This document shows, piece by piece, positions 50,481 through 58,206 of a stretch of DNA of 64,000 bases. The notes beneath the pieces are model-generated. The model had not been told where the DNA came from and made no database searches. It saw nothing but the letters and a program-made list of their open reading frames with translations. Location: positions 8,040,501-8,104,500 of the forward strand of contig NZ_CP041360.1 in NCBI RefSeq assembly GCF_006965485.1. The letters are read 5' to 3'. A program made the position numbers and the translations under genes. The stretch is from Spirosoma sp. KCTC 42546 (lineage in GTDB: Bacteria; Bacteroidota; Bacteroidia; Cytophagales; Spirosomataceae). Position 1 is the stretch's first letter; each line of letters starts with the position of its first letter.

Positions 50481-51140
50481 TTAGTTAACCTGCTGTAATT
50501 CAATGTCACTTATAGATTCAGGCATTGGTTCAGCGATGAATAAAAAGTTAATAATCATCTCCGTAATAAACCGTTTATGATCATCAGCATAGGTATTAAA
50601 TGCCTCTTCATCCATTTGCCAGGTACTCATCGTAATGGCTTTGCCCAGAAAAATAAACTGCGTGTTCGACAGTAAAAGGCTCAACACATGTTGCATTTTA
50701 ACGGGACGCACGATGCCTTGACGAATCGCTTCGTTTAGCTGCTGCTCAAAGAGTAAAGCCGCCTGGGTTTTAGCCGTCTGTATAAGGTTTATTAACTGAT
50801 CTGGGTCCCGGTGTAACTCATTCAGGATAAAGATGCACAGGCTCGGATTCTGCTTGAACGTCTGAAAATCGTGTTCTATTAATTCAATAATTTTCTCTTT
50901 CAGACTAATAGGCTTATTGAGCACTGTTATCATGCCTTGAAAGAAGAGTTGAAGCATTTCCTCGAAAACAAACGCGAACAATTTTTCTTTACTACGGAAA
51001 TAGTAATTCATCAAGGCACAGTTCAGCCCAGCCTCCTTGGAAATATCGCGGGTTGTAGCTCCAGTAAAGCCTTTTTCCAGGAATACTTTTCGGGCTGCTT
51101 CTTTAATTTTCTCTTCAGTTGAACTAACCATTTGCATCAT
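50481..51140 (-). CDS. TetR/AcrR-family transcriptional regulator
   Basis: The 219-residue regulator has an N-terminal helix-turn-helix (about 10-55, IKEAARKVFLEKGFTGATTRDISKEAGLNCALMNYYFRSKEKLF core motif) and a helical ligand-binding/dimerisation domain (about 70-205). The C-terminal ligand domain is the usual hydrophobic TetR type. It is the first gene of the minus-strand lipid operon, 44 bases upstream of pgpA, and divergent from the PfkB kinase gene. A 31-base dyad at 51194-51224 lies in the shared promoter region and is a reasonable operator, possibly responding to a lipid or fatty acid. The inducer is unknown. Confidence 0.92.
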   Translation of the reverse strand: MMQMVSSTEEKIKEAARKVFLEKGFTGATTRDISKEAGLNCALMNYYFRSKEKLFAFVFEEMLQLFFQGMITVLNKPISLKEKIIELIEHDFQTFKQNPSLCIFILNELHRDPDQLINLIQTAKTQAALLFEQQLNEAIRQGIVRPVKMQHVLSLLLSNTQFIFLGKAITMSTWQMDEEAFNTYADDHKRFITEMIINFLFIAEPMPESISDIELQQVN

Positions 51141-51152
51141 TACTGGGTTTTG

Positions 51153-51185
51153 TTGTGTAAAGATACGGATGCTTATTTATATTTG
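51153..51185 (+). promoter_or_regulatory. Plus-strand promoter toward the PfkB kinase
   Basis: TTG (51153-51155), 22 bases, TATATTTG (51178-51185), fitting TTG-N-TAnnTTTG. It would leave a leader of about 190 bases before the kinase ATG at 51376. Confidence 0.5.
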
Positions 51186-51189
51186 TCAA
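51158..51189 (-). promoter_or_regulatory. Minus-strand promoter of the TetR gene and lipid operon
   Basis: On the minus strand, TTG (51187-51189), 21 bases, TATCTTTA (51158-51165), one base off the TAnnTTTG consensus. The TetR ATG at 51140 starts 17 bases downstream. Confidence 0.5.
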
Positions 51190-51193
51190 CTGT

Positions 51194-51224
51194 TTTAATC
51201 AAATGTTTAAACTATGTGATTAAA
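51194..51224. promoter_or_regulatory. Candidate TetR operator dyad
   Basis: TTTAATCA (51194-51201) and TGATTAAA (51217-51224) are perfect 8-bp arms with a 15-base spacer that includes the GTTTAAAC palindrome. It sits just beyond the plus-strand -7 site and next to the minus-strand -33 site, so one bound dimer could act on both genes. Confidence 0.5.
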
Positions 51225-51375
51225 GCAATTCATTATATGAAATTATTGCGAGCGTTGACCAATTTCATTCGTTTATAGAGGTCGACACCCCTTACCCTAG
51301 TAGCTCGCGGTACTGGATAACAGTAATAGTATCAACACTCAAACGTAGTCTGTCAAAAAAGGCTAGACATCAATT

Positions 51376-52260
51376 ATGATCGACATCTGCACAATTGGCC
51401 ATATATCACTGGACAAAGTCGTCACTCCGCATTCGGTGACCTATATGCCGGGCGGAACTTCTTTTTATTTTTCTAAAACGCTTTTACAGGCGGATATCGA
51501 GTATAAGCTAGTCACGGCGCTTGCCTTGCAGGAACATCATATTGTTGATGATCTGCGGGCGGAGGGCGTTGATATTTACACCTTACCAAGTACGCACACT
51601 GTTTATTTTCAAAACAGTTATGGCGACGACCAGGATTACCGCGAGCAACAGGTACTACGAAAGGCCTCTCCCTTCAGTGTTTCGCAAATGCCCGAATTGC
51701 GTGCCAAGGTATTTCATCTGGGACCACTGCTTGCCGATGATATTCCGGTCAAGCTAATTCAGGATTTATCAAAAAATGGGCTGGTATCGTTAGATATACA
51801 AGGCTACTTACGGCGTGTCTGGAATAAAAAAGTAGTCTATCAGGACTGGCCCGCCAAAAAGAAAATCCTTCCGTATGTCAGTATTTTAAAGGCCAATGAA
51901 TTTGAAATGGAACTTGTTACGGGCCGAAAGAATACGAGGGAGGGAGCTATGTATCTGGCCGATCTGGGCGTGCGCGAGGTAATTATCACGCTCGGGAGTA
52001 AAGGGTCTCTCATTTATACAGGAGGTATCTTTTATGAAATTCCAGCGTTCAAGCCTAGGGCTGTAGTGGATGCCACTGGCTGTGGCGATACCTATATGGC
52101 AGGTTATTTACTGAAACGCGTTAAGGGTAGCCACGTGCAGGAGGCCGGCGAATTTGGAGCGGCACTAGCCACATTAAAAGTTGGCTCTTCAGGTCCCTTT
52201 TCTGGCCCTCTTGATTTGGTTACTACATTAGGATTAGGAGAGCAAGGGGTTTTAAGTTAA
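51376..52260 (+). CDS. PfkB-family kinase, possibly inositol kinase
   Basis: The 294-residue ribokinase-fold enzyme has the GG motif in YMPGGTSFYFSKTL (about 27-40) and the catalytic PfkB signature DATGCGDTYMAGYL, where the Asp in GCGD is the usual base. The middle contains SLDIQGYLRRVWNKK, VSILKANEFEMELVTG and IITLGSKGSLI. Residues such as DIQGYLR and the ending FGAALATLKVGSSGP recall plant PfkB-type myo-inositol kinases, but this is resemblance from memory, not an alignment. The gene is divergent from the TetR-led lipid operon, which contains a putative PIP synthase that needs inositol phosphate; an inositol kinase would supply it. A sugar or nucleoside kinase remains possible. Confidence 0.9.
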   Translation: MIDICTIGHISLDKVVTPHSVTYMPGGTSFYFSKTLLQADIEYKLVTALALQEHHIVDDLRAEGVDIYTLPSTHTVYFQNSYGDDQDYREQQVLRKASPFSVSQMPELRAKVFHLGPLLADDIPVKLIQDLSKNGLVSLDIQGYLRRVWNKKVVYQDWPAKKKILPYVSILKANEFEMELVTGRKNTREGAMYLADLGVREVIITLGSKGSLIYTGGIFYEIPAFKPRAVVDATGCGDTYMAGYLLKRVKGSHVQEAGEFGAALATLKVGSSGPFSGPLDLVTTLGLGEQGVLS

Positions 52261-52589
52261 CGCCCTAAGACTTAGTCACAAAAAAGCGTGCATTGATTAG
52301 CTAGCAGGTAAATTTTCAGAAACCATCAGAAAACGCGAATGGATTGATAGCCTATCAATCCATTCGCGTTTTCTGATTACCAGGAATCTGATGTTTGTAA
52401 AACCTGTGGTCTAAGCGCTTGCCAACTCCATCTAGTCGCATGAGGTTATACATACGTTTTCAGTAGATAAGAGTAACGCTATTTGCCGAACAATCCCATC
52501 CGAGAACGGTTAAGTTAGATGATCCTACCGCCTTACAACTAGCCTCCGAAATCGTTTAATTCTTAAACCCGTATTCTCCGACCAATTGC
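52261..52589. other. Gap between the PfkB and PaoA-like genes; hairpin only
   Basis: The 329-base gap contains the long palindrome at 52325-52377 and no open frame I can support. The remainder presumably holds the promoter of the molybdenum enzyme genes. Confidence 0.5.
52325..52377 (+). terminator. Palindromic hairpin terminator after the PfkB kinase
   Basis: Arms 52325-52350 and 52352-52377 (26 bp) are perfectly complementary around a single central base, 65 bases past the kinase stop. No T-tract stands out beyond the stem. Confidence 0.7.
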
Positions 52590-53408
52590 ATGCAGGACGA
52601 AAACGAAACACCTCAATTGACAGAGGATGAAAAGAAACTATTCGAAGAGTTGATGCCGGAAGATCTGGCCGAAATTCTCGATACAGGTGTCAACAGACGT
52701 CATTTCCTGAAGTTAATAACCCTGGCTAGCGGGGGAATCCTGGCTGCGCAGTCAGCGGTTGCAGAGCAAGTACTAATCAGACCACTGAGCGCACCGTTAC
52801 CAGCCGAACTCTCTCCCACAACTATCGAAAACGGTGTAACTATATCGTTCAAGGTCAACGGTACCGCTCGTAAGCTGATGGTTGATTCCAGAATGACCCT
52901 ACTAGACACGTTACGGGAAAGGCTGGAACTGACTGGCTCCAAAAAAGGCTGCGACCACGGGCAATGCGGTGCCTGCACCGTGATCGTAGACGGACGACGG
53001 GTATTATCCTGCCTGACCCTGGCCGCAGCCTGCGAAGGCAAAACGGTTAAAACGATTGAAGGAATCGCCCAGGGGAATGACAGTCGGAATGCCGCATCAC
53101 CAACCGTTCGGCTTCATCCAGTGCAGGAAGCATTCCTTAAACATGACGGATTTCAATGTGGGTTCTGTACACCTGGACAAATCTGCTCGGCGGTGGCGCT
53201 ATTAGAGGAGGCCAGAAACGGCGAGCTAAGTTATGTATCGGAAACCATCCGTAAAAAGGCGGCCCCGCTTCAGTTATCAACCGAGGAAATTCGGGAGCGG
53301 ATGTCTGGGAACATATGCCGCTGTGGGGCTTACCCAAATATTGTTGCCGCCATTCAGGAGGTTCAGAGTGGAAAACCCGTAGAACAAACCTGGCACATTA
53401 TAGGCTAA
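52590..53408 (+). CDS. Tat-exported 2Fe-2S subunit of a molybdenum aldehyde oxidoreductase (PaoA-like)
   Basis: The 272-residue protein starts with an acidic N-terminal leader (about 1-33), then a Tat-like signal (NRRHFLKLITLASGGILAAQ, about 33-52). A plant-type 2Fe-2S ferredoxin domain follows (GCDHGQCGACTVIVDGRRVLSC), then a second all-helical 2Fe-2S domain (CGFCTPGQICSAVALLEE...CRCGAY). This is the arrangement of PaoA and similar subunits of periplasmic aldehyde oxidases. The leader before the Tat motif is longer than usual. It is followed by FAD and molybdopterin subunit genes, together forming a PaoABC-type complex. The signal on this subunit would carry the assembled complex through Tat. 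Confidence 0.95.
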   Translation: MQDENETPQLTEDEKKLFEELMPEDLAEILDTGVNRRHFLKLITLASGGILAAQSAVAEQVLIRPLSAPLPAELSPTTIENGVTISFKVNGTARKLMVDSRMTLLDTLRERLELTGSKKGCDHGQCGACTVIVDGRRVLSCLTLAAACEGKTVKTIEGIAQGNDSRNAASPTVRLHPVQEAFLKHDGFQCGFCTPGQICSAVALLEEARNGELSYVSETIRKKAAPLQLSTEEIRERMSGNICRCGAYPNIVAAIQEVQSGKPVEQTWHIIG

Positions 53409-53428
53409 TCGCTCTGAACCAGCATACT

Positions 53429-54436
53429 ATGAGACCTTTTACATACACGACGGCCAAAGACCTCCCCTCGGCAACCAAACTTCTGACGGGGAACCTGAAC
53501 GCAAAATTCCTTGCTGGCGGGACCAATCTTCTGGACCTGATGAAAGAGGATGTCGAACGGCCCAATGAGCTGATCGACATTACCAGGCTAGGCTTGAGCG
53601 AGATTAAGCCCATAACGGCCGGAGCTAATACTGGGGGCGCATCGATTGGCGGGCTGGGAAAAAATACCGATGCAGCCAATCACCCTTTGATCCGCCAAAA
53701 CTATCCGTTACTAACACAGGCCATTCTGGCGGGTGCGTCCGGTCAGATCCGTAATATGGCGACGAATGGAGGTAACCTGCTTCAGCGAACGCGTTGTCCG
53801 TATTTTTATGATGTATCCATGCCCTGCAATAAACGCGAACCGGGAACAGGCTGTGGTGCACTAGAAGGCATCAACCGGATGCATGCCATTTTCGGTTGGT
53901 CAGACAAATGCGTTGCGGTGTATCCATCCGATATGGCGGTCGCACTGGCGGCACTGGATGCCGTTGTCAAGGTCAGGAATGCCAGTGGCCAGGAGAGAGT
54001 CATCCTATTCGCAGATTTTCACCGGTTGCCGGGCGATACTCCTGAAAAAGATACGAACCTGAATCACGGCGAACTGATCACCGCCGTTGAGCTGCCCAGG
54101 AACAACTTCGCCGACAAATCCTACTATCTGAAAGTACGCGACCGGGCTTCCTATGCCTTTGCCTTAGTTTCGGTGGCAGCTGCCTTGGAAACTAGTGGAA
54201 CCAAGATCGTACAGGCCAGAATTGCCATGGGCGGTGTGGCCCACAAACCCTGGCGGGCCTTGAAGGCGGAGCAAATGCTTATTGGTAAAGAAGCGACCGA
54301 AGCGAATTTCAAGTTGGCTGCCGATGCCGAAATGGCCGATGCAAAGCCGTTGGCACACAATAAATTTAAAGTGGAGTTGGGCAATCGAAGCATTGTACGG
54401 GCGCTGCAAATGGCGATGAACGGAGGTAAAGCTTGA
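53429..54436 (+). CDS. FAD-binding subunit with 4Fe-4S motif (PaoB-like)
   Basis: The 335-residue protein starts MRPFTYTTAKDLPSATKLL and has an FAD-binding PCMH-type domain (LAGGTNLLDLMKEDV; GGNLLQRTRCPYF). It also carries the additional cysteine cluster CPYFYDVSMPCNKREPGTGCGALEG, characteristic of PaoB, which binds a 4Fe-4S centre absent from ordinary xanthine dehydrogenase FAD subunits. The C-terminal CO_deh_flav_C-like region is at about 240-330. ATG 53429 is chosen: the longer frame starting at 53315 overlaps the 2Fe-2S gene. It ends 5 bases before the molybdopterin gene ATG. It relays electrons between Mo and an acceptor. Confidence 0.95.
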   Translation: MRPFTYTTAKDLPSATKLLTGNLNAKFLAGGTNLLDLMKEDVERPNELIDITRLGLSEIKPITAGANTGGASIGGLGKNTDAANHPLIRQNYPLLTQAILAGASGQIRNMATNGGNLLQRTRCPYFYDVSMPCNKREPGTGCGALEGINRMHAIFGWSDKCVAVYPSDMAVALAALDAVVKVRNASGQERVILFADFHRLPGDTPEKDTNLNHGELITAVELPRNNFADKSYYLKVRDRASYAFALVSVAAALETSGTKIVQARIAMGGVAHKPWRALKAEQMLIGKEATEANFKLAADAEMADAKPLAHNKFKVELGNRSIVRALQMAMNGGKA

Positions 54437-54441
54437 GGTTA

Positions 54442-56583
54442 ATGTCAATAAAAGCCATGCAACAGAAAAACAAATTAGTCGGCACTCCCATCAATCGCAT
54501 CGACGGGATACTTAAGGTAACTGGGAAAGCAGACTACTCTACGGATCACCCGGTTAAGAATCTTGCTTATGCCGTTCTGTTTAAAAGCACCATTGCCGCC
54601 GGAAAAATTCTGACTATTGATACGACTGCTGCCGAAAAAGCACCCGGTGTTCTGGCCGTTATTACACATAAGAATGCCCCAAAGCTTAAGGTCGATGGTG
54701 GCCTGCGCGGTGGGGCTCTGCTACAAAGTCCTGAAATAGAGTTTTATGGGCAGCATATTGGTTTGGTTGTGGCCGAAACTTTTGAGCAGGCCCGGCACGC
54801 TACACGTCTGGTAAACGTGGAGTATGAAAAGACAACACCCAAAGTTGATTTTGACAAGCTGGCCAAGGAGGCTGTACTACCCAAAGACAAAGAGAAGGCG
54901 GATGCCAGGCGCGGAGACGCAAAAGCAGCCCTTAGCAGTGCCGACTATAAAGTTGAAGAAGTGTATGGGACCCCCATTGAGCACCACCACCCGCTGGAAC
55001 CCCACGCCACTATTGCCGAATGGACCGGAGACCATGTTACCCTCTACAATAGTGCACAGATCGTAAATGGGGCACAAAGCGCAGCCGCAGCTACCCTAAA
55101 CCTCAAGCCAGAACAGGTACGTATCATTTCGCCCTACATCGGTGGTGGTTTTGGCTCCAAAGGGGGGCAATGGGCTAATCTGGTGCTAACAGCCGTTGCG
55201 GCCAAGCAGGTTAATCGTCCGGTCAAACTGGCCCTAACCCGTCAACAGATGTTTAATTCGGTAGGGTTGCGGCAGCGTAACTTCCAAAAGGTGAGTTTGG
55301 CAGCTACCAAAGATGGTAAGCTGACAGCCCTGGCCCATGAAATTACAACCCATGCGGCCATCCACAGTGAGTTTGTGGAACCCTGTGGCGATTGCTCCAA
55401 AATCATGTACGATGCACCCAACTCGCTCATTACGTACCGGGTGGTGCCCATGAATTTGATTCTGCCAACCTACACCCGAGGACCCGGAAAATCCACGGGA
55501 AGCTTCGCCCTTGAATCGGCGATGGATGAACTGGCCTATAAGCTAAAAATGGATCCAATCGAGCTTCGCATCAAAAATGAGCCAGCACGTGACCCATCGG
55601 ATGGTAAACCCTGGTCATCGCGGGCAACGGTTCAATGCTTACGGGAGGGAGCCAAAGCCTTTGGCTGGGACAAACGCAAGGCAGAACCGCGCCAGAACCA
55701 ACAGGGAAATTATCTGATTGGCTACGGCGTAGCCTGCGGTACCTATCCCGCTCACCAACGACCCACATCGGCCATCGTAAAGCTTAAACGCTCCGGCAAT
55801 GACGTTACAGCCACCGTTGAACTGGCTGCTGCGGACCTGGGAACCGGCACCTACACCATATTGACTCAAACGGCGGCCGATGCACTGGTGCTACCCATCC
55901 AGAACGTTAAAGTACTAATTGGCGATTCAGACCTCCCCCCTGCTGCCGGTGCCGTGGGTTCGGTTGGGGCCGCTAGTTATGCCAATGCCGTTAATGATGC
56001 CTGCATAAAAATAACCGATGAGCTAATTGCTAAATCAGGTAAGCAGTTTTTTGCCCGACCAACGGCTACACAACTGATGATTTCTGAAAAGATCACCGAT
56101 TTCCAGACCCGAGTGGATTCCAAGCCACCGGGAAATGTAGACGAATACTCTTCTCACAGCTTTAACGCCAATTTTGCGGAAGTAGCCGTAAATATATCGA
56201 CGGGTATGGTTCGGGTTACCCGTTTTCTGGCCGTGACGGGAGCTGGTACTATTCTGAATCCGAAAACAGCCCGCTCGCAAATTATTGGTGGAAATGTGTG
56301 GGGAATTGGCATGGCGCTGACCGAAGAATCCGTTGTCGATCCGCGCTGGGGCAATTTTGCAACCCGATCCTTCGCCGATTATCACGTTCCGTCTAACCTG
56401 GATATTGGAACGATGGACGCTATTTTTATCCGGGAAGACGATCAGATTATCAACAAGATGGGGGTAAAAGGAATTGGGGAAGTAGGTATAGTTGGTGTGG
56501 CTGCTGCCGTTGCCAACGCCGTTTTTAATGCCACTGGCAAACGCGTTCGGGAATTACCGATAACACCCGATAAGCTCCTGTAA
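54442..56583 (+). CDS. Molybdopterin-binding catalytic subunit, xanthine dehydrogenase family (PaoC-like)
   Basis: The 713-residue subunit has the Mo-binding xanthine dehydrogenase family layout: N-terminal KLVGTPINRIDGILKVTGKADYSTD, PYIGGGFGSKGG, LALTRQQMF and the active-site Glu in GVKGIGEVGIVG near the C-terminus. Together with the two preceding genes it makes a periplasmic aldehyde oxidoreductase oxidising aromatic or other aldehydes. I start at ATG 54442; TTG 54433 is in frame. No XdhC/PaoD chaperone gene is visible in this window, although Mo-cofactor insertion normally needs one. It is followed by a hairpin shared with tRNA-Leu. Confidence 0.95.
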   Translation: MSIKAMQQKNKLVGTPINRIDGILKVTGKADYSTDHPVKNLAYAVLFKSTIAAGKILTIDTTAAEKAPGVLAVITHKNAPKLKVDGGLRGGALLQSPEIEFYGQHIGLVVAETFEQARHATRLVNVEYEKTTPKVDFDKLAKEAVLPKDKEKADARRGDAKAALSSADYKVEEVYGTPIEHHHPLEPHATIAEWTGDHVTLYNSAQIVNGAQSAAAATLNLKPEQVRIISPYIGGGFGSKGGQWANLVLTAVAAKQVNRPVKLALTRQQMFNSVGLRQRNFQKVSLAATKDGKLTALAHEITTHAAIHSEFVEPCGDCSKIMYDAPNSLITYRVVPMNLILPTYTRGPGKSTGSFALESAMDELAYKLKMDPIELRIKNEPARDPSDGKPWSSRATVQCLREGAKAFGWDKRKAEPRQNQQGNYLIGYGVACGTYPAHQRPTSAIVKLKRSGNDVTATVELAAADLGTGTYTILTQTAADALVLPIQNVKVLIGDSDLPPAAGAVGSVGAASYANAVNDACIKITDELIAKSGKQFFARPTATQLMISEKITDFQTRVDSKPPGNVDEYSSHSFNANFAEVAVNISTGMVRVTRFLAVTGAGTILNPKTARSQIIGGNVWGIGMALTEESVVDPRWGNFATRSFADYHVPSNLDIGTMDAIFIREDDQIINKMGVKGIGEVGIVGVAAAVANAVFNATGKRVRELPITPDKLL

Positions 56584-56665
56584 CCGCATCAATTAGCAAG
56601 GAAACACCTTCCCCGAGGAGAGGATCAATGACTACTTTGCATTTAGTGGATTGACTTCATAAACA

Positions 56666-56700
56666 AAAGAAGCCGCAACCAATTAGATTGCGGCTTCTTT
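56666..56700. terminator. Bidirectional hairpin between the Mo subunit and tRNA-Leu
   Basis: Perfect 13-bp arms (56666-56678 and 56688-56700) flank a 9-base loop, with T/A-rich ends on both sides. It ends the aldehyde oxidase operon and the tRNA. Confidence 0.8.
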
Positions 56701-56703
56701 ATG

Positions 56704-56787
56704 TGCCGAAGGCGAGACTCGAACTCGCATGTCCGTAAAGACACACGCCCCTGAAACGTGCGTGTCTACCAATTTCACCACTTCGGC
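56704..56787 (-). tRNA. tRNA-Leu (anticodon CAG)
   Basis: The 84-base cloverleaf on the minus strand begins GCCGAAG and ends CTTCGGC plus discriminator A, giving a perfect 7-bp acceptor stem. It has a D-arm (GGTGAAATTGGTAGACAC), an anticodon loop TTCAGGG with anticodon CAG, a long variable arm typical of tRNA-Leu, and a T-arm GCGAGTTCGAGTCTCGC. The 3' CCA is not encoded. A promoter at 56812-56843 fits. Confidence 0.97.
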
Positions 56788-56811
56788 AGTACGCTTCCCT
56801 GTTTGGGATTG

Positions 56812-56843
56812 CAAAGATAAGAGTCTCTGCGCTGATTGTACAA
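56812..56843 (-). promoter_or_regulatory. Promoter of tRNA-Leu
   Basis: On the minus strand: TTG (56841-56843), 21 bases, TATCTTTG (56812-56819). This is an excellent match to TTG-N-TAnnTTTG, 24 bases before the tRNA 5' end. Confidence 0.75.
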
Positions 56844-56868
56844 GGTTTTTGCGTAATTTTTTTCCAGG

Positions 56869-58206
56869 CTATCGGGTAAATAATAATCGTTCGCCCGGCT
56901 GATCCGTTAGGAACTGACCATTTTCATAAACCAACTTACCCGACACAATTGAATGCGTTACGGTGGCTCCAAATGTATGGCCTTCTAATGGTGACCAACC
57001 ACATTGATACAGAACGTTTTGCTTCGTAACCGTTGATGGCTGGTTCATATCTACCAAAACCAGGTCGGCCCAATAACCTTCTCGAACGTAGCCTCGGCGG
57101 TCGATCTGAAAGCAATCGGCTGGAGCATGGCTCATTTTTCGCACAACCGTTTCGATGGGCAATTTACCCTGCGTCACAAAATCAAGCATGAGTAACAACG
57201 GATGCTGAACCAACGGCAAACCCGAGGGTGACTGCCAATACGGTTGCTGTTTTTCCTCCCAGGTATGGGGCGCGTGGTCGGTGGCGATGATGTCCAGTCG
57301 GTCGTCCAGAAGAGCGGCCAATAGCGCTTCTTTATGATGCGGTGCTTTGATAGCCGGATTACACTTGATCAGGTTGCCCAGGGTTGCATAATCCCGGCTG
57401 TCGAACCAAAGATGATGCACGCATACCTCTGCTGTAATTCGCTTCTCGGTAAGTGGGATGGTATTATCGAACAAAACGAGTTCGTCGGCCGTCGAAATAT
57501 GTAGTATGTGTAACCGGGCGTTATGCCGACGCGCCAATTCAACCGCCATTGACGACGATTTCAGGCAGGCTTCCTCATTACGGATCAAGGGGTGAAGATC
57601 CGCCGTTGCATAGTCACCATATTCCGCTTTGTATCGTTCGGTATTGGCCCGAATGGTGGCTTCGTCTTCGCAATGGGTAGCAATCAGCATGGGACTTTGC
57701 CGAAACAAACTATCCAGCACCTGCTCATTGTCAACCAGCATATTGCCCGTTGAGGAACCCATGAATACTTTAATGCCGCAAACAGTCTTCGGGTCGGTGC
57801 GCAACACTTCGTCGAGGTTATCATTCGACGCGCCCATGAAGAATGAGTAATTCGCCAGCGATGTCTGCGCAGCAATTGCGTATTTATCGGCCAACAAGTC
57901 CTGCGTCAAGGCATTCGGAACCGTGTTGGGCATCTCCATAAAACTGGTGACGCCCCCCGCTACAGCTGCGCGCGCTTCGGACTTAATTGTGGCTTTATGC
58001 GTTAGACCCGGTTCCCGAAAATGTACCTGATCATCAATGACACCCGGCAACAGGTATTGACCAGTTGCGTCAATAATCCGGTTAACAGTACGATCAGACA
58101 AGCCCGACTTAATTTGGGAGATGAAGCCGTTTTCAATCAGTACGTCGGTCTCAACAATATGACCTTCGTTTACTAACCGAGCGTTACGAATCAGAAGTTT
58201 ACTCAT
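56869..58206 (-). CDS. pyrC: Dihydroorotase
   Basis: The 445-residue enzyme of pyrimidine synthesis cyclises carbamoyl aspartate to dihydroorotate. It has the metal site HxH in DDQVHFREPGLTHK, the carbamylated Lys region in GIKVFMGSSTGNM, and the C-terminal metal ligand Asp in ATDHAPHTWEEK. This is the multifunctional-complex (type I) dihydroorotase subgroup. Its start overlaps the hemB stop by 4 bases, indicating translational coupling. The combination of a pyrimidine gene with a haem gene has no obvious biochemical logic but is clear from the overlap. Confidence 0.96.
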   Translation of the reverse strand: MSKLLIRNARLVNEGHIVETDVLIENGFISQIKSGLSDRTVNRIIDATGQYLLPGVIDDQVHFREPGLTHKATIKSEARAAVAGGVTSFMEMPNTVPNALTQDLLADKYAIAAQTSLANYSFFMGASNDNLDEVLRTDPKTVCGIKVFMGSSTGNMLVDNEQVLDSLFRQSPMLIATHCEDEATIRANTERYKAEYGDYATADLHPLIRNEEACLKSSSMAVELARRHNARLHILHISTADELVLFDNTIPLTEKRITAEVCVHHLWFDSRDYATLGNLIKCNPAIKAPHHKEALLAALLDDRLDIIATDHAPHTWEEKQQPYWQSPSGLPLVQHPLLLMLDFVTQGKLPIETVVRKMSHAPADCFQIDRRGYVREGYWADLVLVDMNQPSTVTKQNVLYQCGWSPLEGHTFGATVTHSIVSGKLVYENGQFLTDQPGERLLFTR

